Shown piece after piece: positions 5,784 to 5,974 of a stretch of 5,974 nt of DNA. The notes under the pieces were generated by a model. It was not told where the DNA came from and did not search any database. It saw nothing but the letters and a program-made list of their open reading frames with translations. The stretch covers positions 1-5,974 of the forward strand of contig DMRR01000030.1 in the NCBI GenBank assembly GCA_003455275.1. The letters are read 5' to 3'. The position numbers and the translations under genes are program-made. Origin of the DNA: Bacteroidota bacterium (GTDB lineage: Bacteria > Bacteroidota > Bacteroidia > Chitinophagales > UBA10324). How positions within the stretch are numbered: the stretch's first letter is position 1; each line of letters begins with the position of its first letter.

Positions 5784-5974
5784 ATGACTTTGTATTCCGC
5801 TTTTCAAAAAATGATTTCATCACTCACCACTGAGTTTGGCTTTGATGAAGCAGAAGCAATGGCACGAATTGTTTTTGAAGATGTGTTTAGTATTCTTCCT
5901 TCAGCAATTGTATTGGATGGAGAAAAAGAATTTTTGCAGGAAGAAAAGTTGAATGAAATAATTTCCCGATTGCT
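5784..5974 (+). CDS. prmC: Release factor glutamine methyltransferase PrmC, N-terminal part (runs off the window)
   Basis: An open frame starts at ATG 5784 and reaches the right edge, giving 63 complete codons plus two bases (CT, Leu whatever follows). The protein begins MTLYSAFQKM and continues with an acidic, helical stretch, DEAEAMARIVFEDVF (21-35), then LDGEKEFLQEEKLNEIISRL. This resembles the N-terminal helical substrate-recognition domain of PrmC/HemK, where an acidic EA-rich helix is followed by a helix leading to the conserved E-P-xx-Y-I/V-x-G segment. PrmC methylates the Gln of the GGQ motif in peptide release factors. The catalytic domain with its NPPY motif would lie outside the window, so the call rests on the N-terminus alone. 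An unrelated helical protein cannot be excluded. The frame stays open upstream of the ATG for some distance, but ATG 5784 is the most plausible start. Confidence 0.65.
   Translation, partial: MTLYSAFQKMISSLTTEFGFDEAEAMARIVFEDVFSILPSAIVLDGEKEFLQEEKLNEIISRL

Overview
The window reads as chromosomal DNA of a Bacteroidota bacterium, probably an uncultured or metagenome-derived member related to the Sphingobacteriia/Chitinophagia. The evidence is the AT-rich base composition, the lack of Shine-Dalgarno sequences at the starts, one exact Bacteroidota-type -7 promoter element (TAnnTTTG), a dihydroorotase with the DDQVHFREPG motif I associate with that phylum, a futalosine-pathway menaquinone gene (mqnE), and a secreted lipocalin-like protein with an 'FSQ' signal-peptide end. 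The lineage call is inference from motifs, not a database result.

Layout, left to right. Positions 1-229 hold no supportable gene: the first ~50 bases are extremely A-rich, followed by weak inverted repeats and an ORF-like tail. Positions 230-5180 carry four housekeeping genes on the minus strand, transcribed right to left as pfkA (6-phosphofructokinase), pyrC-type dihydroorotase, mqnE (aminofutalosine synthase) and a lipoyl-dependent 2-oxo acid dehydrogenase E2 acyltransferase. The gaps between them are only 18, 43 and 54 bp, so they may form one operon. mqnE also has a good candidate promoter of its own. Upstream of pfkA lies a 111-bp gap packed with short tandem and inverted AT-rich repeats. 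Beyond it, also on the minus strand, is a small secreted lipocalin-like protein (5292-5708). A 75-bp divergent intergenic region then separates this gene from the 5' end of a plus-strand gene that looks like prmC, the release-factor glutamine methyltransferase; it runs off the right edge.

How the genes work together: the run mixes glycolysis (PfkA), pyrimidine synthesis (dihydroorotase), menaquinone synthesis (MqnE) and oxidative decarboxylation of 2-oxo acids (E2). They share a central-metabolism character but not one pathway. The genes are intact and carry their main family motifs. I see no mobile element, CRISPR array, tRNA/rRNA gene, toxin-antitoxin or defence system, and no convincing undescribed multi-gene system. 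The points worth a second look are small: a Gln in place of a metal-binding His in the dihydroorotase, a Cys at the ATP/PPi specificity position of PfkA, the intergenic repeat block, a perfect GC-rich hairpin inside the E2 coding sequence, and a nearly leaderless mqnE promoter.
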